Shown here piece by piece: positions 34,715-48,000 of a DNA stretch of 64,000 bases. The first letter of the stretch is position 1, and the number at the start of each line of letters is the position of its first letter. The position numbers and the translations under genes are program-made. The notes under the pieces were generated by a model, which was not told the DNA's origin, made no database searches, and saw only the letters and a program-made list of their open reading frames with translations. The stretch spans positions 18,493,538 to 18,557,537 of the forward strand of contig OX467091.1 of the NCBI GenBank assembly GCA_950106755.1, in the 5' to 3' direction. Origin of the DNA: Climacium dendroides (Eukaryota > Streptophyta > Bryopsida > Hypnales > Climaciaceae).

Positions 34715-37700
34715 CTACTCAGGGATAGTGATGAGTCCCGCTTGAAATAGAAGTAGCTTCAACTCATTGAAGCTATAACTAGGTGCATGAATGAACTTGT
34801 CATCATGGATATCCATCTTGCAAAAATACCTATACAAATAATATAGATGTTTACAATTCACATACTGCTGCCTTCCTCCAATTGCCGAGACGGCCATATT
34901 CACAAAATCCGGGCAAGTGCACGAGGGGAACATACCCACCGTAATTCGATATACGTTTTTGGTAGGGTTAGATCCCGTCTCCAATTCCACTATTGCGCCA
35001 AGGCTTGGAAAAGGGAGTAGGGTCACTCCCAAAATTTGTCCTTTAATGTTCCCAGCACTCTCCCACTTGTTCCGTTGTTTCGTACTTGGAGCATTTGCAA
35101 TTCTTCTGATGGTTCGGTTGTTCCTGATTGTTGGATAAGCATTCGGATTCTTGGGCGATGGTTGGTCATACAAAATACTTTCAAAAATCTTGGACATGGT
35201 GAACAATCAACGAGGCGACAAGGTGGGTCGTTCTTGGAGGTGGAAGCCCGCATGCTGCAGCAATAAAGTTTCGTCTCGATTGAGATTTGTCCCAATCAAT
35301 ACGGGCCAAACCTCCGGCACCTCAGGCCAATCAATGACCCATTTCCGCTTTGAGCCTTTCACGCACCTTTCAATGTCGTCCCAACAGAACCAGAAGTCTG
35401 AGACCACCTCGCGCCTACTCCCATATTCTTCTTTCCGCCCACGATAAGTGGGAGCTGGGGTTCCCTTCCTCCCCTTTGCAATTTTTGCGTTACACTTGAT
35501 GTTTGATGTTCGTTGTTGAGCTTGACATCTGGCATTTGACTTGTGGCTAATCCTTGCAATGTGCCACTTCAATGTGTCATAGTCACTTTCAAATGCAACG
35601 GGCACATACTGCAAGGGGCAACCCTCGATTGTATTGCCCTTGCCATCCATCAATTCTTCTGAAGCCTTCGTTGACCTAGTCCGGACACGTGGTTGAGAGA
35701 AATTGATCTTATTTGGTCTATGGGAGTCTCCAGCATCACCAATATGTACGTCCAACTTCCTCTTTGTGCTTCCAAATACTTCCTCTCTTTCCAAATGTGG
35801 TACACGACTTCCCGCACCATGTGCTTCAGGTAATGTGTTCAAGGCCTTGGCAATTTTCTTTGGACAACCACTACGTCTTGCAGCTCTCAGCTTCAGTTCC
35901 CCCTTAGATGGGCCGGACCCACTTGCATGACCTCTGAGGTAGGTGCGATACTTTGTCATTTGCATCCAAGCACGAATACTGTCATCACAAGTGGCGTCAA
36001 ATAAATTGTTCCCTCTATTTCCGGACATTTGAAGCCACTTATTGTGCACTGTTTCAGACAAGTTACACGAAGGCAAGTCTGCCATCTCCTCCAAACTCAA
36101 GCCCTGCAAATGCACCCATTACAATACTTCAATCTCCAATTATGGATTTGTGCCTTTGACCAAAATTTACATATTCTCATGCAAGGTATCCAAAATAGTA
36201 GCATTTGAAGTGAGCACTCCAACTTCCGTTGGATCCGACGGATGTCCAAATGTTCTCTATTGGTACTCCCTTTTGTAGTCCCTGAACGTCACAGGGAAAA
36301 AAATGGAAGGACTACCTTCCACTAGTTCCAATGAATTTTGGAAATTGGAAATGAAAGATACATTCTGTGAGGTCAGCAGAGAGTTTCCTTGGAAGAAAGC
36401 ACTTATATGAGAAGGGTAAAGAAATTGACTTCCAACAAAATAGTAAATGGATAAAAAAAATGGAGTGTTTAGAAGACCAGTGAACTACCCAAGAAATACT
36501 CTGCTGAAAAAAGCTCTATATTCAAAAGAATATTACATTGACAAAAAATTAGGAGTGAACAAATGACTAGCACACTACCAAAAAATACTAGGCTAAGAAC
36601 ATTCGTCCAAAACAAAAAAACTAGACTACCAATAAAAGGAATAAAGGAAATCAAGCCAAAAAAAAACACTATCCTAAAAAGAAGTCTAGACTAACAAAAT
36701 ACTATTCAAATAAGATAAAAAATTAAAAAAAATCTAGGTTGGAACCAATAATTCACTACAAAAACAGTAGTGCACTAAAACAGAATTGTGCCCTAAGAAT
36801 ACGTGGATTTAAAAAAAATACTTGAATAAAAGAAATTCTACACTACCAAAAAAACCCATATACACGTATGTTCATATACATGTAGACGTTTAGGTGTTTG
36901 CATATGTGTATGTCATGAAGCCTCCCCATGCATATAGATAGAGAGATGACACGGTCACTTACCATTGTCATGAAGCCTCCCCACTGCAGGTATCGAAAGT
37001 GCTAGAATGCAAGCCAATGATCTAAATGATGAAGTGCTTCTTCATTCGCGGCTCCAGATGACAACCACCATGACCGGATTGCCAGGTATCGAAGCTCAGC
37101 TTCATCCATAGTCTTCGATTCCTTGTATTGCTTGCATAGCGTAATATGTTGGTGCTGAAAGTTCTATTTGATGTGTTTCTGTATGTGCTTATGAAGGGAA
37201 GTGCTCCAATGTAGCAAACACGTTCTCTCTTGGTTCTCCATGACCTTGTTCGCAGAACCACTCCCATATACTATACGGACCGCATTCCAATTAGCCATCG
37301 CACTATCTGCCATGAATCCTTTGAAGTTCGGGTCAAGCACGCCATGTCGTGCCATAATAGCATTCAAACTCCTCCAAAATTGTACTTGGACCTTGGTATC
37401 TTCGGACTGCATATCGCATACTGCGATGGTCATCACCTTCTTGTACTGAGAGTCGTACACGTGGCAAGCCATGGTGGTCCAATCTTTCACGCGTTTCACG
37501 TGGTCGAACATCATCCACGCGTTTTCAAGGTCCTTTCCTGGTTGCATACGCTTCACCATATCCACTCCGCTTCTTGGTCCTTCTGTTAGTATTTTAAAAA
37601 CATATACTTTCTCTTTGCCCTGTCCTGGGAAGATGCTATCGTGTATGAATTCGAACTTCGACTCTCTCTTCATAGTCATAATGTTGTCAATAACCCCTCC

Positions 37701-39110
37701 TCGATTATTTAAGCGGAAGGAGGAAATGACGTTGCGTATACTAGGGCTGCTTAGATATTGGAATCGATCCATCACCTCATCCACTTCCTCTCCCTTCAAC
37801 ATTCTCTTCTCTCCCTCTCTATGGTGAAATAAGTAGTTCGACAGGAAATCTTTGCTAACGGACAATGCTATAGCAGAGTTAGTGGCTGTCGGTGTTTTCG
37901 CCACCTGCTCCGCTAGGAGTTCACTAATTTCATTTTTAGAATCTCTATACATGTCTTTTCCTACTGGATGAGTACGGGCTCCAAAGTGAATAGACGCCCT
38001 TGTCATATTTGGATTGTCGCTATAACAATAGTAGATCCTAGCATCGCATGTGTGAAGGCAAGTGGGTGTCACTTTGCAGACTTTACACACTAGGGTACAG
38101 TCTTTGGGTGGACCATCCCCTACTGCAAACGGGAAGACTGTGGATCCACTCCACTCTGTCTCATTCCTTTTTCCAGCCCTCTTCAAGTACTCGCACTCAT
38201 GGTTCTTACAAGCAAGGTGACCGGCACAGAAAGACTTATGGAACTTTAGGTTGTCGACGTTGTGGATGTTTGTAGTCACGAGTTTGCACCATGGATGTCC
38301 ATCATAACGCTTGTCCATTCCCTCCAAGTTCTTCGCTGCGGATGATGAAGAGGACGAGCGACACGAAGGTAACTCAAATAGCACATCTCCATTGTAGGAA
38401 GGGGGAAGGTACTGCACCCGGTGGTGCTTTATAACATCAAAGTTTGTTGTGGACAGTTCACTTCTAGAGCGACGAATACTGGACAATCTCTTCAAGCAAT
38501 CCATAATACTCACTTGGGTACCAAGATTTGCTGTCAATGGAGGGCATGGAAGCACAGGGGACTGTAAACTATTGGATGGGGTGGTTGATGTGACTTTTGT
38601 ATCTGACATACTGTGGACCGCAAGCGTGGCGTTTTGAAGTGCAACTTGCGGGGACTCTCCCTCAGATTCACTAGACAACTCTACAATGGTATCCATTTTC
38701 TCCCTCTTCACCTTCGTAAGAATCGTATTGTTCGGGAGTATAGGAAAGCAGTCACTTGGTAGACTAGCTAGAAGTCTTGGAGACATGTAAGGCATGTCCA
38801 TTGTAGAATTGTCTGATTGCCGACTACCTAGCTCAGTGGCCGCCCCAAGAAGACTAAAAAGAAGCCCAAAAGCTCTATAGTTTCCTGCCCGCAGATACCA
38901 ACAGTGGCCTTCTTCTTCTACACTCTTCTCCATTGGAATGGACTGCTCTAATTCCCCTGATTCCAACTTTCTCTCTTCTTCGACATAGATTGAAGACTCT
39001 AGGAACTTGAATCTAACATGCAAAAGGTGATTGAGTACTCTAGCATGTCCTTCGTGATTCACTGGAAACACCAAAGGTATTTCATGACCGTCTACTCTAA
39101 TACAAGTCAT
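34715..39110 (-). pseudogene. Mutator-like DDE/SWIM transposase, full frame with three stops
   Basis: Two exons, 39,110-36,963 and 36,103-34,715, joined by GTAAGT...TTTGCAG, give 1,178 codons in one frame. The start is the ATG at 39,110 (MTCIRVDGHEIPLVFPVN). A Cys/His-rich zinc-binding block (HPWCKLV, CAGHLACKNHECEYL, CKVCKVTPTCLHTC) precedes the catalytic domain, where WMMFDHVKRVKDW and KGFMADSAMANWNAVR supply the first two catalytic Asp candidates; the third acid is probably in AANEEALHHLDHW. The C-terminus has a SWIM finger (CTCPDF ... VNCKH near 34,920-34,850). Only three codons are broken: TAG at 37,166-37,164, TAG at 37,004-37,002 and TGA at 35,209-35,207, all explainable by single transitions from CAG, TGG or CGA. 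There is no frameshift. This gene would encode the mobilising enzyme of the 15.5-kb element. Confidence 0.85.
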
Positions 39111-39882
39111 AATGTAAGTAGGATGACTGCAGGAATTTGAAATGAGAGAACTGGCTTTTAAGAAGGGTGTTGAGGATTTTATACTTTGTTGAGGAGTTCC
39201 TTGCAATCATTGTGATCATCACTTTTCACGCAGACAGCGAGGTCCAGGTTAGTACAAATTTCTATTGCCACTCAATTAAGTTACTTTCCGTATTGCCGCC
39301 AGTAAAGGTTAGAATTTTGAAATTAAGAGCAATTTAATAACCTTAGCCATCAAGCAATGATACCGAATTTTTGCAATTCATTTCCGCCAATAGTTAGTAC
39401 AAGATCATCTTGGCTAAATTTTGATAGAGATTTGAGAGTAATGGCGAGGAGCCCATCTAATAAAATGGAGTAATGATGAAAGCCTCATCCACTTGTTGGG
39501 AATTCCTTGGAAGTGACAAAATAGAAATTAATTTATTTCATGTAGGTTTATATTGGTTTGGAATGTGTAGTGGGTACGTATGTAGGCTAAGGGTAGATGT
39601 GAAATTTCTACTAGGAACTTTGAACATGTCCAGGAATTGAATGTACTAGTTCTCCTTTTCTTTACGCGTCTCTTCCTCATATGATTGCAATGATGTATTA
39701 GGTATCCAAACTCATTGCCAATACATGCACGCCTTGCAGGAGCTCTGTCATTGTTAGGAGTGCCCAACTCCGCCGTCATTTTCAAAAATAAATTGCTGGA
39801 GGCGGAGGAAATATTGTGCCGACATTGGAGGATTTGGAGCGTGGCAAACTCAACTGACAGCATAACAGTTTTGTCAAAACGA
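39111..39882. other. Intergenic segment of the large element, no gene seen
   Basis: Upstream of the transposase start there is no recognised coding sequence; the minus frame 39,528-39,863 lacks motifs. The segment should hold the transposase promoter. Confidence 0.4.
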
Positions 39883-40109
39883 CACTAGAAGAAACCAAAA
39901 TTTTCGATGTCTAAGGGAACGGATTTTAGGTGACGTTGAAGAAAACAACCTATGTTTTTCTGTCAACAATTATCTCCATTAATGTTCCATTGGACATCAT
40001 TATTGACATAAAAAATACAGGTTGTTTTTTTCAACGTCACCTAAAATTCGTTCCCTTTGACGTCGGCTGTTTTTTTAAATGTCACCTAAAACAAGGTTTT
40101 CTTATAGTG
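39883..40109. mobile_element. CACTA-derived fold-back MITE, CGA duplication
   Basis: The ends are CACTAGAAGAAACC (left) and the complement of CACTATAAGAAAACC (right), with CGA duplicated at 39,880-39,882 and 40,110-40,112. The arms share GGATTTTAGGTGACGT and AAAACAACCT-type sequence with the 5,215-5,430 element and the 2,852 CACTA terminus, so all three belong to one family. It is inserted in the Mutator-like element and is therefore younger than it. Confidence 0.82.
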
Positions 40110-40518
40110 CGAGACGGACTTCAAAGTCATTAGGACTGCCAGTACTTCAAGAGCATAGTATGCCGATTTCAAAGCAAAATAAATCTATGGCGCTTTCATA
40201 GAGCCACCAATACTCACGTGTCAGTTGATCTTAGGAGATTAATTACAGCTTGGCCAGTTAGGAAAATGCAGTAATTTTGAGCATGCGAACCTCATTCAAG
40301 AGCAACTATAAGTTAGACCTTGGACCTGCTCAAAGCCTTTTCATTTTGCAACTCCAATTGTGGTAGCAGCGTTGCATCTTAGTAATCACATAGTTTTTGC
40401 TGTCTCATGCTTGTAGGCAATCCAAACTCTGCCATCTTAGCTCCGTCACATTGTACAAAAAGGAAGAGACGTAGAGCTTTCTTCTTTTCGACAGCAAAGG
40501 CTTTGAGGGTATCCAGGA

Positions 40519-40764
40519 TGACGAGAGCGAAGAAAACAGTTTCAAGGACAAGGCAGGGTGTAGAGAGAGAGGTACCAAGAGCCATCCAGTTCCAAGAGGG
40601 TGATGCGCCTCCAGTAGATGAAGTGGGTCTACCGTTGCACACTGTGCATGACGGGATCAGAGAGAGTGCAGGACTTAGCAAATTTAGAGGAGACGCCACG
40701 GTGAATGTGAGTTTAGATTTGAATTCCTCTCATTTATTGCAGTCATGGCGTCAACCTAGATTAT
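40519..40764 (+). CDS. Small basic hypothetical ORF (possible alternative first exon)
   Basis: An 81-codon frame from the ATG at 40,519 begins MTRAKKTVSRTRQG, resembling in composition the short basic leader at 42,031 (MARSTRSRSR). I recognise no domain. It may be a stand-alone peptide, or, if spliced from near DATV (a GTGAAT follows at about 40,701), an alternative first exon of the ParB/methyltransferase-like gene. It may also be chance. Confidence 0.25.
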
Positions 40765-42030
40765 AGTGACAGAGGACCTTAGCTTGGTTATGATACCTAA
40801 TTGTAGTGGATTGTGCACTACATTGCTTAGAGACTGACCATTATCATACCGGAGACTTACCCTAAATGCACACCTTTGCATGGCACAGACGTGCTTTCAG
40901 TAGGCCATTTTAAGACTATGTCAAAGTGGAGCTGTACACTTTGAGTTCCAGACATTGAGTTGTAGACCTTCAGTTTTAGACTTTTAGTGAGTCATGGACA
41001 AGCATTGAGAGAACTTGCATTTAGTTTCATTTCTGAACACGCAAAGTTTGCATTCCTGTTGTTGTTGTACAATTTTTAGTACTGACAAACAAGATCAATT
41101 GAGAGTGATAAGTACTCTCATTTGGAGTAAAGGCCTTGAAGGCTCTGGTGCTACTCTAAAGAGACAAGTAGAACATCCCTTATTTTAGAAGGACTTTTCT
41201 GTAATTTGGAAAGGGTGTTTAAGGTCAAGGCCAGACATTTGTATTAACAAGAACAATTTGTCTACGGTGTTCACATGAAGCTTGCAAACATTCATAGGCC
41301 TTGAAGGCTTGTAGACATTCTAATGTCACTAAGAAAGAAAATGAATTTTTTTTTAAAGTTCTATAATGCCAAAGCAATTTAATTACCAGCAGGGTTGCTT
41401 CCGAGTTTTCAAAATGAAAGAGTGCTCAGAAGTTAGTCGTCCTCTGAACTAGCAATCCAAAAGCCAATCTTGGGAGTCCAAAGATGGAAACTGTGAGTCT
41501 GAAACTGGAAATTGGGGAAGATGAATAAGAGCTTCAAATCGATCGAACGCCCTGAGCCACAATTCGGTGTCTCCCGCACCGCTCGCTCTAGGAAGTTGGT
41601 TCCTGAATTTCCAAGCGTCCAAAATGCCTCCAAAAAGGTACTTCCGTTCCAAGTTTAGGAGTCCTGGATGCCGCCCAAGTGAGTCGATTTCGAAATAGAC
41701 TCGCGGATATCTTTCTGCGCCGATGAGCTTCCAGGGATTCCTCCTGTGGACGTAGGTGGGAAACATTCAAACTCTCTCATCGCTCACGATATGCGCTTGA
41801 CGGTGGAGGACCTTACATTGAGAAGCTGGTGCTCGATGATATCACATGCAATCAAACGGCCGCGTGTGCTGGAATGAGAACTTGTGGGATTTTCATTTTG
41901 TGAATCGATATTCAGGCCGAACTACTAAACTATCATACCTTGGAACATGGAAGTCGTTCACCATTAGTGCAGCAGTGTGTCCGAAGAATCTAACAGCTTG
42001 GCACTCCTTGATCTGCAGGACGAAGCTGCA

Positions 42031-45000
42031 ATGGCCCGTAGTACTCGCAGTCGTTCCAGAACGGCAGATGCCGAGCCGGACCCAGCGCTTCAAGTCAGTG
42101 TCTAGATTTTGGTATTCTTATGTGAGTCCTATGCGCTAAGGAGTACAAGCTTCAACAGCGCCACTCGCGCCACGTGCGGCGCGCGACAGTCGCGTCACGC
42201 GGGTGATGCTTGTTTTCTTGAGTGCCCGATTTAGTTAGATTGAAATTGCTCTATCGAGTGCTTTGGCTTCCACTGCTGAGTTTCCAATCTGGGCTAAAGG
42301 AAGGGGCGGCAACATCAGAAGTCTGAGACTGAAATCCTCAATCACGTGGTTTGGTTGCCAACCACCACATTAGTATTGACTGTAGCAGTTCACTCCTTTA
42401 GTGGTTCACTGGAGCAATACAAGTTAGAATCGATCGGTAACTGCCATATTTTGGGCTTATGGAAGCTCACACGGGGGGGTACACAACGGCAGATCCAACT
42501 AAAACTAATTCGGAAGTTGATTATGAGGGAGGTGTCACGTAGGCATGAAGAAAAAATGATCAGCCCGGGGGTGCTGCTTGAATACCGTCGGATCTCATTT
42601 TGAGAGAAATCTGATTTTGAGAGAGGACTAGGTGTGAAAAATTCCATCAGGTTGGGGTGTCACCGTGAACACCGTTGGACCCGACGGTGTTCATGGTAAC
42701 ACCCCAACCTGATGGAATTTTTCACATGCCCAAATCTCCCGCGTGGACTAGCGTGGAATGTGGCTGTGGGCTGGCCTTTATCTCCTAGGAATTTAATGTC
42801 GCCTTGGACTGGTCATATCTCATTAGAATGAGGCTGCAAGAATTAGAGATTTGGGCATGTGAAAAATTCCATCAGGTTGGGATGTCACCATGAACACCGT
42901 CAGATCCGATGGTGTTTACGGTGACACCCTAGTCTGATGGAATTTTTCACATACCCAAATCTCTTGCGTGGACTAGCGTGGGTGTCATTGGAATGTGGTT
43001 GTGGACTGTCCTTTACCTCCTAGAAATTTAATGTCGCTTTGGACTGGACATATCTCATTAGAATGTGGCTGCATGAAGTAGAGATTTGGGCATGTGAAAA
43101 AATCCATCAGGCTGGGGTGTCACCGTGAACACTATCGGATCCGACGGTGTTCACGGTGACACTCCAGTCTGATGGAATTTTTCACATGCCCAAGTTGTTT
43201 TTACTCGATTTGTGCTCCAAAACTACTGTATGGGTCCATCTTCAATCCTGACGTGTGCATTTGCTTTCTTCAGACATGTGATCGTCATGGGGAGTTGTTC
43301 AATGGCACACAATCAATCTCTGATGTGGTATTAGTATCTGTCTTTTTTTGTTTATATTTAAATAATGAAATAGAGGGAATTCGGATTTGGGATTTAGGCT
43401 TAGTGCTCTCAATGTCGTTAGGAACTCGTCCCCAAGCTCTGAATGTCTTAGGGAACTCGTTCTCAAGTTCCCAATTTTTTTTGCTTACATTATTCGTTAG
43501 GACTCGTCCTTCAGTTCTCTATGTCTTTGGAAAATCTTACTAATGTACTCATAGCCTTTGGCTTGGATTTTGAATTGCTATTGCATTGTGTTCTTTGCAA
43601 ATGCATCTTTTGTTGTTCTAAAAGAGTTATAACATATTGTTAGAGAGAATAACCTTGCTAAGACATATGCATCTTGATTTTACACTTCAATGTAGGTATA
43701 GAACTCATGTAGGGGAATGAATCCTACATGTACAGGAAGTTCGGTTACGGAGACCTTTGGTATTTATAGTACATGTTGAGATTTGTAAATTGAAGTTTCC
43801 TTGCTTACAGTTGCATTCAATGTCTCTTAGACATTGTCTTCAACCTCAACTCTAATTTCATTGTATTCATTCCTCCAGGCTGGCCAACGCAAAGGCAAGC
43901 ACCCAAAGGTGACATCTAAAGAGAAGCAGGCCCCAATTGACCAGACCTTGACGTCGTTGCACATAGGAGGGCCTTCTCAACCACAGAAGGGGCCTCAAGC
44001 ACGCCAAGTGCTTTCAAGTGACTCTAGTGATGATGAAGAGAACTTAGTGAATTTTGCAGACATCATGGACGCTGCAGAGCGTGCTGTAAATGACTTCGAG
44101 GGAGATAGGCTTAGTTGGAACCAAGGGCCTGGGCCATGGTTCTCCCCTAAGATCTCGGAGACGGAGTATTCCTCCGCCATTGAGCTCTCAAATGCTAGCT
44201 CTAGCCCCTCGTTTGAGGAAGTGAGTGAGAATATTGGGATTGGTAGAGTTTACACATATGAAGTCATCATCCTCAGCTCAGATGAGGATGAGGATGATGA
44301 CGTGGACATCATCCAATACGGTTTCATGACCCCAATTACATACCTTGTGCGGTTTTAGACATGCAAGCCATGTGCAGGCTGTTTTTCTTTCATATATTTA
44401 CCACTCTTCCATTCTATAAGTGTAATTTTTTTTATTGAAGTAAAGCATTTTCAACTACATCTCAACATAAATTCTTTGCATGGACTTGGCCTCTTTTTTA
44501 ATTTGCGAGTGCAATCTTCTCTGACTAGAATTGTACATGCAGATGGATGTTTCACCCACTGGAGTAACTCAAGAAGAGACCATCTTGGAGACTCCGGGAA
44601 CAGATGAAACAACACAGCCACATATTGGGGACGAAGAAGAAGAGGATGAAGAAGAGGACGAAGAAGGAGGAGGACAAGATCCCATGCAAATAGATGACCT
44701 AGAAGACGAAGATCAAGGACTCATGGAGGATGAATTGCGGCGCATACAAAAAGGCGACTCAGTAGATATCCTCTCCACTCTGCGAATGAAGCCCAAAGAA
44801 CTCTTCCGGCTACACATCCCGCTTTGCAGACTTGTCGTTATGCCCATGGTGAGGCTCACACTCGCTTGTGACATTACGAAGTTGGAGCAAGAATTCGCAG
44901 GTGGATACCGTGATGGTGCGACAGTGTTCTATGTCTCTACCACTAATGAGGAAGGAGAAAGCCAAGAGTTCGCAGAGGACGAGATGAACAAGTGGGATCC

Positions 45001-48000
45001 AATCTGGAGAGAGAAAAATGAAGTGTTCACACGCTACCTCGACTCCAGACCTGAACTTCAGTTCCTCAAGAACTTGAAGTTCTTCATTTGCGACGGCAAC
45101 CATCGCCGCATTGCATGGATGAACCTCATTGACAGGTGCTACACATTGCTCCCAAAATGGCACTGTGTCGTAGACTGCATTGTATTGGAAACCAAAGGGA
45201 AGACCGAGCTTGTCATGTAAGTGATGCATGACATCAACAAGTGAGTTCTTCCTTCTTGAGCTGCTTTTCCGGTCTTTGGTTTTTATGTGCCCTAGTTGTG
45301 AAATCATGGAGGCTTATTGGATTTCCTAAAATAGTGTTCTACTTCCAGGTCAGTGGAGGATTCACACGTGAAAACAAACTTGGTACACACTCTGTACCAG
45401 GTGCAGAAGTATGGTCTTCTTCCAATCAACCGATTTGCTGATCTCCTCAAGCCCAGGGAGAAGAAAAGGTGTTTGCAATTCAAGGTTTCAAGGAAATGGT
45501 ATAGCATACCTGTGGAGGTCTTCACATCGTTCATTTTCAGGGTAAGACACTATGTGTTATACAAATTTGGAATCCTTCAGTTTGCTGCAGCCTGCTCCCA
45601 AAATTCTTCACATGCCTAACTTCTAATTCAATGTTATCGTCTGAATGTGCAGCAAGAGGTTTCCCAAGCTACGGATGCTACAGTGAGAAAGTATATCGAT
45701 GCTACACCAGAAGAGGAGAGGACCCCTTAAGAAGTCGCTCTTGCCATGAGGGCGGGAGCAAAGGAGAAAACCAAAACTCTGATGGTGAAAATGGGGAAGT
45801 TGTTGGCAGTGGCTCAACCATCTAACGGGCCAGGCTTCTTATAGGAGGTCAGTCTAATTTTGAAACCTTGCACAACTACGAATTTACTTCTTCTATTTTC
45901 AAACACCAAGAGTTATTGAATGTGTTGCTGTCATAGGTGGAGAGGCACTGGAGCACTAATGAAGTGCCTAAAATTACATTGGAGAAGTCGCAAATGGTGG
46001 CCACGTACAACATGGCACTTGCACACAAGATCAAGATCTTAAAGTGTTGGAACTCCTCTGCTCCATCTCGCGAAGCAAGAAAGTTCCCACCAAAGCCCGT
46101 CTCCGAAAATCTCCTGCCCCATTTCCTTGCCAAATGCGTCTGGTATGCTGGGGTAAGGGAATTGTTTCCTGTAGTCAAGTAACTATACCAAGCGATACTT
46201 GGTTTTCAAATTGTAACTCACAAGTTCAGAATGGGACCATGAACGTCTTCAATTGTACATTTTTAACATGTATTGTACTCTGCAGATCGAAGATGCAGCA
46301 GTGGAGTACTTCGACTCGGTGGTGAAGCAGGACAACATCACTGTAAACTACAGCATTCCAACACAACCACAGTACTTGGTAGAGTACATAGAAGGGTGGA
46401 GGCGCACAATTTGGGAGCACGGGTTTCAGACATATTTCAAAGGGCACAATTACTTCAAAAAAAGGGACTCGTTCATGGCTCACGAAGCATCAGCCGCTGC
46501 TATGCGCAGAGTTTTGTACCGGTGAGTTCCACTATCTCAATACTGGAATATGTCTAATAACTTGGTGGACAGCAAGTTATTGTAAAAATCACTATACTAT
46601 TTGAAGTCCATTATAATGAGGTTTCAAATGTTCACATCAACTCTAATTCCTTATTTTAGAACCTTTCGGTATACAATTGTATGATAATTCTCTTCTGCAA
46701 CATCTCCATTAGGCCCTTATACTGGAAATGCATTCATTTTTCACAAGTTCGTTGGTCTTACCATCCGGAATTGCTCACAGATGTATGTTGTAGAGATTCC
46801 ATGATCATCATTTACATTCTCCTGAATGCAAAATCATGCTTGTGTTGTAGATATTTCAAATTCGAGCTCGAAGGAAAAGGAGCCATCGATCGCTCAGACC
46901 TTCCCCCCTTCCTATCATCATATCTAGATCGCACATCCAATTCTTGTATGTTCACCGCACACCAGCTCCGCACCTACACCACAGCTCATCTCAGCGGTGG
47001 AGGATGGTACCTGGATTGTCTCCTCAAGTTCACTCCTCCTTCCGAGGTTGAATTCAGGAGATCTTTGGACGGGAAAGGGGTCCTGGACTTAGAGATCAAT
47101 GAGTTTACAAGCCTGGATGACAAAGCGAGAAAGAAGGCCATTGCAAGGAGGGATTTTCTGGACCGGAAGAAAGAGGCGCGGGTCCAAATCCACCTTGAAG
47201 CGAAGGAGATGAAGGCGTCCGAGCTCGCTGACAAAAAGGTGGCAAAAGAAAAGGAAGAGAAGGGTAAAGGCAAGGAAAAGGGAAAGAAGAAGGAGGAAGC
47301 GGGAGGCGAGGTGGTACCATCTTCCACCGCAAATGAAGATTCACAAGCGCAAAGTGCAGTACAGAAGAAGGCTACTCTCCTACAACTCACCGAGGAAGTT
47401 ATCACTCGTATGACACAAGCCATGGTCATTACAAAAGGTGATGTTTCCAAGACGGAGGATTTGATCCTCAACATCTCCATCGAAGTCCTGGCAAAAGACA
47501 TGGTCGAGGAGAAGCCCACGTGGTACAACGAGGTGCTGCATTTCTTGAAAAAGGTATGCATATGCATCTTTGTACTCAAAAGCGCATTTTGTGCTTTCAT
47601 GTCTCATGAATGTTTTCTGTGCTTATTTTTAACTTCACCATGTTCTACATGTTTGCAGATGTCGGCCAGAAAGACTCGCATGTTCGAGGGAGTGCCAAAT
47701 GCTCGACCGGGGGTGGATGTCATATTCATTGACTGTCTGGAGAACTTACCCGTGCCTGGGCTCTCTACACCGGCCTATGAGGTGCCAATGTGGAATGCAG
47801 ATGCTGATGATGAGGCTCTCCAGTTGGCATATAGCTTCGCCATAGAGCATCTACAAGATGATGGGTGCATCATTCTATTTCACTCCTACAGCATCAAATC
47901 CAAAGAGAACATTGTTGGGGTATGTGAGGCGTATGACTTGCTGATGAAGAAGGACTGGATGGGGATGAACCGCATGCACATCACCTCGGCTATAGACAAC

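Noticed and set aside
37230..37589. A 119-codon plus-strand frame
   Set aside because: Antisense shadow of the transposase catalytic region on the minus strand.
41433..41766. Overlapping minus-strand frames of 66-105 codons
   Set aside because: No recognisable motif, no splice support and no similar sequence elsewhere in the window.
45216..45240. A premature TAA at 45,218 ending the ParB-like exon
   Set aside because: A strong donor GTAAGT starts at 45,217, before the stop is completed, and joins in phase to the exon at 45,349, so the TAA lies in the intron.
46986..47600. A 204-codon open frame on the minus strand
   Set aside because: It is the antisense shadow of the Lys/Glu-rich exon of the plus-strand gene; its Ser/Phe/Leu-rich product is what reversed AAG/GAG codons give.
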